Position numbers and translations under genes: made by a program. From Granulicella tundricola MP5ACTX9 (GTDB taxonomy: Bacteria > Acidobacteriota > Terriglobia > Terriglobales > Acidobacteriaceae): a stretch of 64,000 nucleotides of DNA. Where the stretch lies: NCBI RefSeq assembly GCF_000178975.2, contig NC_015064.1, forward strand, positions 2,356,001 through 2,420,000, read 5' to 3'. A model generated the notes under the pieces. It saw only the letters and a program-made list of their open reading frames with translations. It was not told the origin of the DNA and searched no databases. Position 1 is the first letter of the stretch; each line of letters starts with the position of its first letter. This document shows positions 16,119 to 23,823 of the stretch, one piece after another.

Positions 16119-16900
16119 ATGATCACCGAGCCTCAAACCCGCCCCGCAGCCCTCGCACGCCGAACCAACCCGGCGTACGCCCTGCTGGCTGCTGTACAGT
16201 TCCTCACCCGCATCCCCACCCCCCAGATTCCCTACACCGACCGCACCCTCTCAGACGCCTTGGCCTACTTCCCCCTCATAGGCCTCCTCATCGGCACCTT
16301 GGCCGCCCTGGTCAACCAGTTTCTCGCCCCTCACTTAAGCCGCCCCTTATCAGCACTCTGCACCGTGACCTTCACTGTCCTCATCACCGGCGCACTCCAC
16401 GAAGACGGCCTCGCAGACTGCGCCGACGCCTTCTTCGGCCACCACTCCCGCGAGCGCACCCTCGCCATCCTCCGCGATAGCCGCATCGGCACCTACGGAG
16501 CCGCCGCCTTGGCCCTATCCCTCGGAGCCCGAGTCCTCCTCGTCGCCGCCCTCCCCCTCAACCACGTCTTCCCCTACCTCATAGCCGCCCACACCCTCGC
16601 CCGCTGGTCCCCCTTACCCCTCAGCTATCTCCCCCCGCCCGCCCCGAAAACGGCCAGGGAGCCCGGGTAGCCCAACGCACATCGTGGTTCACAATGGTGC
16701 AGTCCGTGGTGATTTGTGGTGCAATCGTGGTGTTTTCGTTGCACCGCAACGCAGCCATCCCTATTGCCGTAACCCTCCTCACAACAACAGCCTGCGCCGC
16801 ATACCTCAACCATCGCATCCACGGCATAACCGGCGACTGTTTCGGAACCACCACGCAACTCGTTGAAATTGCAGTACTTACAGCCGGAGCATGGATTTAG
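16119..16900 (+). pseudogene. cobS: Cobalamin synthase CobS, interrupted by a frameshift
   Basis: CobS joins AdoCbi-GDP and alpha-ribazole in the membrane. Frame 16119-16670 gives 183 residues with the active-site stretch HEDGLADCADAFF and RDSRIGTYGA, then ends early. The missing C-terminal third continues in the -1 frame (NGQGARVAQRTSW, then hydrophobic helices and HRIHGITGDCFG) to a stop at 16900. Together they give about 260 residues, the normal length. The switch is near 16630-16650, in a C-rich run followed by GAAAACG. It could be a sequencing error, a real mutation, or programmed -1 slippage at AAA. Without the shift the protein would lack its last helices. Confidence 0.8.
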
Positions 16901-16901
16901 G

Positions 16902-17483
16902 ATGACAAACCTCCTCTTCATCCGCCACGCCCAAACAGATTTAGCCGGTACCTTCTGCGGCCAATCCGACCCAAACCTCAGTGAAATCGGCCTTTCCCAG
17001 CTCCCTAACCTCTTGGAACGCCTCGCGCCTCACGCCATCGACGCCGTCTACACCAGCGACCTCCGCCGCGCCCGTGAAACAGCAGAATCAATCACTTACG
17101 CCCGCCATATCCCCCTCAACCTCACCCCCGAGCTTCGCGAAATCGCCTTCGGAGACTGGGAAACCCTCACCTGGGAGACCATCGAGCAGCGCGACCCCAC
17201 CTACGCCGCCCGCTGGGTCGCCGAGTTCCCCAATCTCCCCACCCCCAATGGCGAACCCATCACCCAATTCCGCCAGCGCATCCTCAACGCTTTGTATGAC
17301 TTACGCCAAAAGGCCGCAACAACCAATATCGCAGTAGTCACCCACGCCGGCGTCCTTCGCGTTCTCCTCGAAGAGTTCGGTCACTTCTCCCCCCACCACG
17401 CCTGGGAGCGCACCCGCGACTACACCTGCATCGTCCACTGCACCCAAACCAGCCCAGAATCAACGCTGGTGATCCAACCATGA
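16902..17483 (+). CDS. cobC: Alpha-ribazole phosphatase-like histidine phosphatase
   Basis: About 193 residues from the ATG at 16902, one base after the cobS stop. It has the phosphohistidine RHG-type motif LFIRHAQTD at the N-terminus, the second Arg in YTSDLRRARETA, Glu in LREIAFGDWE and the second His in VVTHAGVLRVLL. Members remove phosphate from alpha-ribazole 5'-phosphate before the CobS step. The operon position supports this role over other phosphatases of the superfamily. A longer frame from 16863 overlaps cobS and is less likely. Confidence 0.88.
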   Translation: MTNLLFIRHAQTDLAGTFCGQSDPNLSEIGLSQLPNLLERLAPHAIDAVYTSDLRRARETAESITYARHIPLNLTPELREIAFGDWETLTWETIEQRDPTYAARWVAEFPNLPTPNGEPITQFRQRILNALYDLRQKAATTNIAVVTHAGVLRVLLEEFGHFSPHHAWERTRDYTCIVHCTQTSPESTLVIQP

Positions 17484-18226
17484 ATCTCGAAACTCTAGAA
17501 CTAATCGCCTGGGATCTCGATCCCTCCCCCCACCGCCCGAGCCGCATTCCTCACGTCCCGACCTTGGGACGTGATTTCTCAATCCCATCCCCAACCGTAA
17601 TAGAATCATCGACAAACGCCACAGACTTCGCCCAAATCCAAACCCGCCCAGACCTACATGAGGAGTTCGCCGGCCTTGATTGGTCCCTGGCCGTAGTCGA
17701 TCTCCGCACCCTCCAAGCATTCCAGCGCCGCCTCCACTTCGACCCCACCCACCCGACTCCAACGGTCAACCCGAACTCACTTCTAACCCTCGCCTTCCCC
17801 CCACCACGCCCTACCACCCACACCCGGCCCACCTCCACCACCATCCAGTCGCCCAACCCCGACCTAACTCTCCGCCCAACCTTTACCGGTTGGCAACTCC
17901 ACGGCGGCAGCCCATTCCTGGAAGTCGCTTTGTTTCAACACCGAGCCTTCCTGCGCGACGGCTACCACCGAGCCCACGACCTCCTCCGCGCCGGCCTCAA
18001 CGCCGTCCCTGCCGTCGTCATCCATGCCCGCACCCTCGACGAGATCTACCCCCAGACACCCAACTTCTTCCCAGAATCAACCACCTTCGCCCCCCGTCCC
18101 CCCATGGTCACCGACTTCCTCGACCCAACCCTCACCCTTTCCTACCCCACTCCCCGCGTCCTCAAAACCATTCGCATCAGCATCCAGGAATCTTTCGAAC
18201 CAGAAATAAAGGAGTTACACCCATGA
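17480..18226 (+). CDS. Unknown protein inside the B12 operon
   Basis: A 248-residue protein of no recognised family. It overlaps cobC (ATGA) and the adenosyltransferase gene (ATGA), so it is clearly part of the operon. Residues 21-34 come from a diverged repeat B (17541-17580). The best-ordered part, residues 150-185, reads FLRDGYHRAHDLL then GLNAVPAVVIHA. That G-x-HR...G...P layout recalls ParB/sulfiredoxin-like nucleotide-binding loops, but only weakly. The middle is Pro/Thr-rich and poorly ordered. Context suggests a B12-linked role; the sequence alone does not show it. Confidence 0.6.
   Translation: MNLETLELIAWDLDPSPHRPSRIPHVPTLGRDFSIPSPTVIESSTNATDFAQIQTRPDLHEEFAGLDWSLAVVDLRTLQAFQRRLHFDPTHPTPTVNPNSLLTLAFPPPRPTTHTRPTSTTIQSPNPDLTLRPTFTGWQLHGGSPFLEVALFQHRAFLRDGYHRAHDLLRAGLNAVPAVVIHARTLDEIYPQTPNFFPESTTFAPRPPMVTDFLDPTLTLSYPTPRVLKTIRISIQESFEPEIKELHP
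17541..17580. repeat. Repeat B, short form, diverged, inside a CDS
   Basis: CACGTCCC and GGGACGTG pair exactly (8 bp) around GACCTT and are read in frame as IPHVPTLGRDF within the unknown cob-operon protein. It resembles the copy in the CobD-type gene (VPHVPLQGRGF). Confidence 0.6.
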
Positions 18227-18810
18227 GCATCGCAACCAAGCGCGGCGACGCCGGCACCACCGGCCTCGCAGGCGGCATCCGCACCTCAAAATCAGATCTC
18301 CGCGTCGAGTCCTACGGCACCGTAGACGAGCTCAACACCGTGCTCGGCTTCGCCCGCAGCATCTGTACTCAAACCGACATAGCCGCCTGGACCGAGCAGA
18401 TCCAGCGCATCCTCTTCCGCGTCGGCTCCGCCCTGGCCACGCCGCCCGAGTCCCGCAAAAAGCAGCCCGTTATCTCGACAGAGGACGTGGATTTCCTGAC
18501 AAATCTCGTCTACCAGATCGAAGCCACAGACGGAATCCTCGCCGACTGGTCCCTCCCCGGTGCCAACACCCAATCCGCCGCCTATGAGATGGCACGCACC
18601 GTCTGCCGCCGCGCCGAGCGCCTCGCCGTCCGCTTCAACGAGACCTCCGCGCCGGAAACCCCGCTCGTTGTCCCCGAGGTCCTAGCCTTCCTCAACCGCC
18701 TCTCGGACGTCATCTGGCTCTTCGGCCGTCTCATCGAGGTCCGCGCCGGCGTCGACGCACGCCTCCGCACCGACGACACCGCCGGCCCCAAGTTCTCGCG
18801 GGCCTGGTAG
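18223..18810 (+). CDS. Cob(I)alamin adenosyltransferase, PduO type
   Basis: About 195 residues. It transfers the adenosyl group of ATP to Co(I) corrinoid, giving the coenzyme form that also binds the riboswitch. The family's N-terminal ATP loop TKRGDAGTTGLAGG, then SYGTVDELN and the C-terminal RRAERLAV and LNRLSDVIWLF are all present. The ATG at 18223 overlaps the preceding stop and has AAAGGAG (18208-18214) at a good distance. A much longer frame upstream in this phase is a shadow of the previous gene. Confidence 0.93.
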   Translation: MSIATKRGDAGTTGLAGGIRTSKSDLRVESYGTVDELNTVLGFARSICTQTDIAAWTEQIQRILFRVGSALATPPESRKKQPVISTEDVDFLTNLVYQIEATDGILADWSLPGANTQSAAYEMARTVCRRAERLAVRFNETSAPETPLVVPEVLAFLNRLSDVIWLFGRLIEVRAGVDARLRTDDTAGPKFSRAW

Positions 18811-18819
18811 CCCGGATTC

Positions 18820-20436
18820 ATGCGGGCACGCGCAATCATGGTCCTCGGCACTGCCTCGCACGTAGGCAAAAGCCTCCTCGTCGCCGCGCTGTGCCGCATC
18901 TTCGCGCAGCACGGCGTACGCGTCGCGCCCTTCAAGTCGCAGAACATGAGCCTCAACTCCGCCGCCACGCCGGAGGGTCTGGAGATCGGCAGAGCCCAAG
19001 CCCTCCAGGCCGAAGCCGCCGGAATCCCGCCCTCCGTCCACATGAACCCCATTCTCCTCAAACCCTCCGGCAACATGACCTCTCAGGTCATCGTCCACGG
19101 CCGCATCCACGGCCAGTTCACCGCCGCCGATTACCACCGACGCCGCGTCGAAGAGCTTTTCCCCATAGTCACTGAGAGTTACGAGCACCTCGCCGCCGAA
19201 TATGACCTCATCATCCTAGAGGGCGCAGGCAGCCCCGCCGAGATCAACCTCAAGGCCCATGACATCGTCAACATGCGCATGGCAGACCTCGCCGACGCCC
19301 ACTGCATCCTCGTCGGCGACATCGATCGCGGCGGCGTCTTCGCCTCCCTCCTCGGCACCATCGAACTCCTCGAACCACACGAGCAAGCCCGCATCCAAGG
19401 CTTCGTCGTCAACAAGTTCCGCGGCGACGTCGCTCTCCTAGAACCCGGCCTCCGCATGATCGAAGCCCGCATCCACAAGCCCAGCCTCGGCGTCATCCCC
19501 CACTACCCCAACCTCGCCCTCGACGAAGAGGATTCCCTCGGCCTCCAGCAGATCGCCACCACCCCTTGGGCTCAGAGCGCAGACCCTGCACGCCCCCTCC
19601 GCATCGCCGTCATCGCCCTCCCATCCCTCTCCAACTTCACAGACTTCGATTCCCTCACCTCCGAGCCCTCCGTAGACCTCCGCCTCATCCGCACCGTAGA
19701 GACCCTTGCCAACACCGACCTTGTCATCCTCCCCGGCAGCAAACAAACCGTCGCCGACCTCGCTTGGCTGAACGAAACTGGCCTCGCCGCCGCCATCCAG
19801 GCCCATGCAGCAACAAGCCTCGTAGTCGGTATCTGCGGAGGCATGCAGATGCTCGGCCGCACCATCTCAGACCCCGGCCACATCGAATCCGACTCCGACG
19901 CCCCCATCGAAGGCCTGTCCCTCCTTCCGATAGAAACCACGATGCAGCCCCACAAAACCACCGTCCTCAGCAGAGGCGCCCTGCTTCCCACAACCCTCTT
20001 CAACCACCCCTGCCCCCCCACCGAACTCACCGGCTACGAGATCCACATCGGCACCACCACCTACCTCCCCAACTCCCATCCCTTTGTCCGATTAAATGAC
20101 GTCGTCATTCTGAGCGAAGCTCAGAACCTCAGTATTTTGCCTGGATCACCTTCACCGCAACCAGAGCCAACCCCAGACGGAGCCATAGACCCCACAACCC
20201 GCATCTTCGGCACCTACCTTCACGGCCTCTTCGACGAAGACCCATTCCGCCATCTCTTCCTCACCAACGCCCGAGCCTTCCACCACCTCACCCCACCCGC
20301 CGCCCTCAACAACTGGAAGCACCACCGCGAATCCGCCCTCAACGCCTTCGCAGCCCACGTCGAATCCTCCCTCGACATGCCGCAAATCTTCTCCTGGGCC
20401 GGCCTCGACTATCAAGCTCTGGACAAAAAGTCATGA
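18820..20436 (+). CDS. cobQ: Cobyric acid synthase
   Basis: A 538-residue enzyme that amidates side chains b, d, e and g of adenosylcobyrinate diamide. The ATPase domain has GTASHVGKS (residues 10-18), FKSQNMSLNS and GDIDRGGVF. The GATase domain has the nucleophile in VGICGGMQMLG (about 345) and the His in GTYLHGLFD (about 465). Length is slightly above the usual 490-510. Part of the excess is a repeat A segment (VILSEAQNL, residues 429-438) sitting between the catalytic Cys and His. The gene follows the adenosyltransferase by 9 bases. Confidence 0.95.
   Translation: MRARAIMVLGTASHVGKSLLVAALCRIFAQHGVRVAPFKSQNMSLNSAATPEGLEIGRAQALQAEAAGIPPSVHMNPILLKPSGNMTSQVIVHGRIHGQFTAADYHRRRVEELFPIVTESYEHLAAEYDLIILEGAGSPAEINLKAHDIVNMRMADLADAHCILVGDIDRGGVFASLLGTIELLEPHEQARIQGFVVNKFRGDVALLEPGLRMIEARIHKPSLGVIPHYPNLALDEEDSLGLQQIATTPWAQSADPARPLRIAVIALPSLSNFTDFDSLTSEPSVDLRLIRTVETLANTDLVILPGSKQTVADLAWLNETGLAAAIQAHAATSLVVGICGGMQMLGRTISDPGHIESDSDAPIEGLSLLPIETTMQPHKTTVLSRGALLPTTLFNHPCPPTELTGYEIHIGTTTYLPNSHPFVRLNDVVILSEAQNLSILPGSPSPQPEPTPDGAIDPTTRIFGTYLHGLFDEDPFRHLFLTNARAFHHLTPPAALNNWKHHRESALNAFAAHVESSLDMPQIFSWAGLDYQALDKKS
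20104..20134. repeat. Repeat A inside cobQ
   Basis: GTCATTCTGAGCG, then AAGCTCAGAACCTCAGTA, translated as VILSEAQNLS in the CobQ amidotransferase domain. It has the same wording as the intergenic copy at 12586. Confidence 0.75.
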
Positions 20437-21461
20437 CCTCGCGCCAAAGTTCGCGTGCCCCATCCACTCGCAGTTTCATCGCGATTGGGTGGGAAAGTAA
20501 GTGTCGATCAGCGGGCTCCTCGCGGCTCAGTCGCCCCACCCTCATCACCTCCGCCGCCACGCTGGACTGGCTCCTCGGCGACCCCGAATCCCTCCCCCAC
20601 CCCGTCCGCCTCATCGGCAAAGCCATCGCCGCAGGCGACCACGCCCTCTACCGCGAAGACCGCACCCCCACCTATAACTTCCTCGCCGGCTCCGCCCTCA
20701 CCTTCGCCCTCGTAGCCGCCACCTGGAAGCTCACCGCCGTCCTCATCAAGCATCTCCCCAAGCCATTCGAGATCCTCCTCGCCAGCACCTGCCTCGCCAG
20801 CCGCAATCTCGACGACGAAGCCCGAGCCGTCCTAACCGCCCTGGAATTAGACGATCTCCCCCAGGCCCGCCAGCGCATAGCCCGCATCGTAGGCAGAGAT
20901 ACAGCCCATCTCGACGAACCGGCCATAGCCCGAGCCCTCATCGAAACCCTCGCAGAGAGCGCCGCCGACGGCATACTCGCTCCCCTGTTCTTCCTTGCCA
21001 TCGGCGGCGTACCCGCGGCTATGGCCTTCAAGGCCATCAGCACGCTCGACTCCATGATCGGCCACCGCACCAAGCGTTATCTCCACTTCGGTAAGACCGC
21101 CGCCCGCCTGGACGACCTCGCCAACCTCATCCCAGCCCGCCTCACTGCCCTGCTCATCCTCGCCACCAACCCCAGCCCGGCAGCCATCAGCACCTACAGC
21201 CAGGACCACAACAAACACGCCAGCCCCAACGCCGGCCACCCCGAATCCGCCATGGCCGGCACCCTCGGAATCCAACTAGGCGGCCCCAGCACCTACGACG
21301 GCGAGCCCCACACCGCCCCCATCCTCAACGCCTCCGCCCCGCTCCCCACCCGCACCTACGCACGCCGCGCCCTCCACATCACCCGAGCCGTCTCCCTTCT
21401 CGGCACAGCCCTGGCCATCGCCATCGCTTACAACACCACCCGCCGCAGGAGTCCCCAATGA
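20433..21461 (+). CDS. cbiB: Adenosylcobinamide-phosphate synthase
   Basis: A 342-residue membrane enzyme that attaches aminopropanol (phosphate) to adenosylcobyric acid. The family signature LDWLLGDPESLPHPVRLIG starts near residue 43. NPSPAAISTYSQDHNKHASPNAGHPESAMAG contains the conserved SPNAGHPE (about 265). Hydrophobic helices lie near 70-100 and 195-215, with one at the C-terminus. The ATG overlaps the cobQ stop. Residues 7-22 are encoded by repeat B, so the normal N-terminus has been lengthened; no other in-frame ATG, GTG or TTG lies before the conserved domain. Confidence 0.92.
   Translation: MTSRQSSRAPSTRSFIAIGWESKCRSAGSSRLSRPTLITSAATLDWLLGDPESLPHPVRLIGKAIAAGDHALYREDRTPTYNFLAGSALTFALVAATWKLTAVLIKHLPKPFEILLASTCLASRNLDDEARAVLTALELDDLPQARQRIARIVGRDTAHLDEPAIARALIETLAESAADGILAPLFFLAIGGVPAAMAFKAISTLDSMIGHRTKRYLHFGKTAARLDDLANLIPARLTALLILATNPSPAAISTYSQDHNKHASPNAGHPESAMAGTLGIQLGGPSTYDGEPHTAPILNASAPLPTRTYARRALHITRAVSLLGTALAIAIAYNTTRRRSPQ
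20453..20498. repeat. Repeat B, long form, at the start of cbiB
   Basis: GTGCCCCATCCACTCGC, loop AGTTTCAT, then GCGATTGGGTGGGAAAGT. The arms pair with one wobble and one mismatch. Translated as RAPSTRSFIAIGWES. Confidence 0.75.
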
Positions 21462-22705
21462 ACCTCCCTGCACACGGAGGCCAACTCCGCCGCATCGCCG
21501 CCCACTATGGCATCCCGGCGCACGAGATCCTTGACTTCAGCGCCAACATCAACCCCGAAGGCCCACCCGCCAGCGTCCTCGCCGCCCTCCACCGCGCGCT
21601 CGAAGACCCCGCGACCCTCACCAACTATCCGGATCTAGACCTCCAGGCCCTCAAGCAATCCATTGCCGATCATCTCAATCAAGCTGCTGTCATTCTGAGC
21701 GCAGCGAAGAACCTCGGCAGTTCGTCCGAAGCGGCAGGCAGTCTCCGTGCCCCATCCATTCGGAGCCTCACCCCGAATGGGTGGGAAGTATCCTCTCCCC
21801 CAGCCACCTCCATCACTCCGCAAAATCTCTCCATCGCCAACGGCTTCGTCCCACTCCTCGAAGCAACAATCCGCACCCGCAAGATCCGCCGCTGCCTCCT
21901 CCCCATCCCATCCTTCTCCGAGTACCGCCGCACCCTCGAACTCAACGGCGTAGAGGTAATCCCATATCCCCTGCCACAAAACCGGGTGCCCCATGTCCCG
22001 CTTCAGGGACGTGGGTTCTCCGGATCGGAACAGCCATTCCACTACAACCCGGAAGCCCTCCTATCCACCCTGAACCAAACCAACTCCGATGCCATCCTCC
22101 TCGCCAACCCCCAAAACCCTTCCGGCCACCTCACCCCAGCCGCCGTCCTCTCTGACCTCATCGCCAACACCCAGGCCACCATCCTCCTCGACGAAGCCTT
22201 CGTCGACTACGCCCCCACTGAATCTCTCACCACCGCCCCCCTCACGCATCCCAACCTGATCGTCTTCCGCTCGGTTACGAAGTTCTTCGCCATGCCCGGC
22301 CTCCGCGTCGCCTACTGCGTCTCCCACCCGGACACCGCCCGGCAGATCAATGAAATCCTCCCCCCCTGGCCCATAACCACCCTGTCGACCCACGCCGTCC
22401 AGGCCGCTCTGGCAGACGAGCCCTACCACCACCTCACCAGAACCCTGAACCAGACCCGCCGTGAATCCCTCTCCACCGCCCTGACCCAGCTAGGCATCAC
22501 CCCTTACCCCGCAGCAGCCAACTTCCTTCTGCTCCCGCTCCCCTCGGATGCCCAGCAAATCTGGCAGTCCCTCCTCACAGACCATCAAATCCACCTCCGC
22601 ACCTGCACCAACTTCGAGTCGCTCCCCGGCCCACACCTCCGCACCGCCATCCGCACCGAGCCAGAAAACGCCCGCCTCATCACCGCCCTGCGAGCCATCC
22701 TCTAA
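21458..22705 (+). CDS. cobD: CobD-type PLP aminotransferase/decarboxylase with three embedded repeats
   Basis: A 415-residue class I/II aminotransferase fold protein, most likely threonine-phosphate decarboxylase making the aminopropanol phosphate used by CbiB. HGGQLRRIAAHYGIP and LDFSANINPEGPP are typical of CobD. The PLP Lys is K275 in SVTKFFAMPGLR, with ANPQNPSG and LLDEAFVDYA around the cofactor. Family members have about 330-370 residues; the excess is explained by three repeats at residues 77-91, 97-113 and 175-190. Despite them the frame is open and the key residues remain. A histidinol-phosphate aminotransferase role is possible but less likely here. Confidence 0.88.
   Translation: MNLPAHGGQLRRIAAHYGIPAHEILDFSANINPEGPPASVLAALHRALEDPATLTNYPDLDLQALKQSIADHLNQAAVILSAAKNLGSSSEAAGSLRAPSIRSLTPNGWEVSSPPATSITPQNLSIANGFVPLLEATIRTRKIRRCLLPIPSFSEYRRTLELNGVEVIPYPLPQNRVPHVPLQGRGFSGSEQPFHYNPEALLSTLNQTNSDAILLANPQNPSGHLTPAAVLSDLIANTQATILLDEAFVDYAPTESLTTAPLTHPNLIVFRSVTKFFAMPGLRVAYCVSHPDTARQINEILPPWPITTLSTHAVQAALADEPYHHLTRTLNQTRRESLSTALTQLGITPYPAAANFLLLPLPSDAQQIWQSLLTDHQIHLRTCTNFESLPGPHLRTAIRTEPENARLITALRAIL
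21689..21720. repeat. Repeat A inside the CobD-type gene
   Basis: GTCATTCTGAGCG, then CAGCGAAGAACCTC, translated as VILSAAKNLG. It is followed 26 bases later by a long repeat B. Confidence 0.75.
21747..21790. repeat. Repeat B, long form, inside the CobD-type gene
   Basis: CCCATCCATTCGG and CCGAATGGGTGGG pair over 13 positions with one wobble, around AGCCTCACC. Translated as RAPSIRSLTPNGWE. Confidence 0.8.
21981..22021. repeat. Repeat B, short form, inside the CobD-type gene
   Basis: CCCATGTCCC, loop GCTTCA, then GGGACGTGGG: a 10-bp stem with one wobble. Translated as NRVPHVPLQGRGFS. Confidence 0.8.
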
Positions 22706-22777
22706 CCCCCACACAACCGCCCCCAAACCATCTAAGCTGGAACAAGCTCCCCGCAAGCCGCGTGAGCCCCAAAAGCC

Positions 22778-23818
22778 ATGCCGACTCTTTTAGCGACAGC
22801 CGCCCCCATCCGCAGCAAAGTCATCACCCTCTACATCGCCCTTGCCGCGATGAACCTAGGCGCATGGCTCTGGGCACTCATCGCCTTCCGCCACTATCCC
22901 GTCCTGCTCGGCACTGCATTTCTCGCCTACAGTTTTGGCCTCCGCCACGCGGTCGACGCAGACCACATCGCCGCCATCGACAACGTCACCCGCAAGCTCA
23001 TGCAGCAGGGCCGCCGCCCCATCCTCGTCGGCTTCCTCTTCTCGCTCGGCCACTCCACCATCGTCGTCATCGGCTCCATCCTCATAGCCGCCACCACGGT
23101 CTCCATGCAGGGCCATATCGCAGCCTTCCGAGAGATCGGCGGCACCATCGGCACCCTGGTCTCCACCTTCTTCCTCTTCGCCATCGCCCTCGCCAACCTG
23201 GCCGTGCTGCTTTCGATCTACAAAGCCTTCCGAGCCGTCCGCCGCGGCGAGCCCTACCTCGACGAGGACTTCGACCTGCTCCTCAACTCCCGAGGCCTGC
23301 TCGCGCGCTTCTTCCGCCCCGTCTTCGCCCTCATCACGCGCGACTGGCACATGTACCCGCTCGGAATCCTCTTCGGCCTCGGTTTCGACACCGCCACAGA
23401 GATCGGCCTCCTCGGCATCTCCGCCACCGAAGCCTCCAAGGGCCTCTCCTTCTGGTCGATCCTGGTCTTCCCCACCCTCTTCGCCGCCGGCATGAGCCTA
23501 GTCGACACCACCGACAACATCCTCATGCTCGGAGCCTACGGCTGGGCATACGTAAAGCCAATCCGCAAGCTCTACTACAACCTCACCATCACCTCGGTTT
23601 CGGTCGTCGTCGCCTTCGCCGTCGGCGGCATTGAAGCCCTTGGCCTCGCCGCCGCCCACCTGCACCCCAGCGGCCTCTTCTGGACCCTCATCACCCGCCT
23701 CAACGAGAACTTCGGCACCCTCGGCTACGCCATCATCGCGCTCTTCGCCGCAAGCTGGCTCGTCTCCATCGCGATCTACAAGTACCGCCGCTTCGACGAC
23801 CTCGAACTAAGCTCCTAG
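22778..23818 (+). CDS. Nickel/cobalt permease, NiCoT family
   Basis: A 346-residue membrane protein with about eight hydrophobic helices. The NiCoT signature in helix II is present as LRHAVDADHIAAIDNVTR (about residues 50-67; H-x4-DH metal-binding motif). GFLFSLGHSTIVV and LGFDTATEIGLL are the other conserved family segments. It imports Ni2+ or Co2+ using the membrane potential. Its place directly after the B12 genes, 72 bases on, suggests cobalt, and the riboswitch transcript may extend into it. Nickel for the larECB products further right is another possible use. Confidence 0.9.
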   Translation: MPTLLATAAPIRSKVITLYIALAAMNLGAWLWALIAFRHYPVLLGTAFLAYSFGLRHAVDADHIAAIDNVTRKLMQQGRRPILVGFLFSLGHSTIVVIGSILIAATTVSMQGHIAAFREIGGTIGTLVSTFFLFAIALANLAVLLSIYKAFRAVRRGEPYLDEDFDLLLNSRGLLARFFRPVFALITRDWHMYPLGILFGLGFDTATEIGLLGISATEASKGLSFWSILVFPTLFAAGMSLVDTTDNILMLGAYGWAYVKPIRKLYYNLTITSVSVVVAFAVGGIEALGLAAAHLHPSGLFWTLITRLNENFGTLGYAIIALFAASWLVSIAIYKYRRFDDLELSS

Positions 23819-23823
23819 CGGTT

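Noticed and set aside
17680..18222. Upstream extension of the adenosyltransferase frame
   Set aside because: Pro/Arg/His-rich shadow of the previous gene; the ATG at 18223 has a ribosome binding site and an ATGA overlap.
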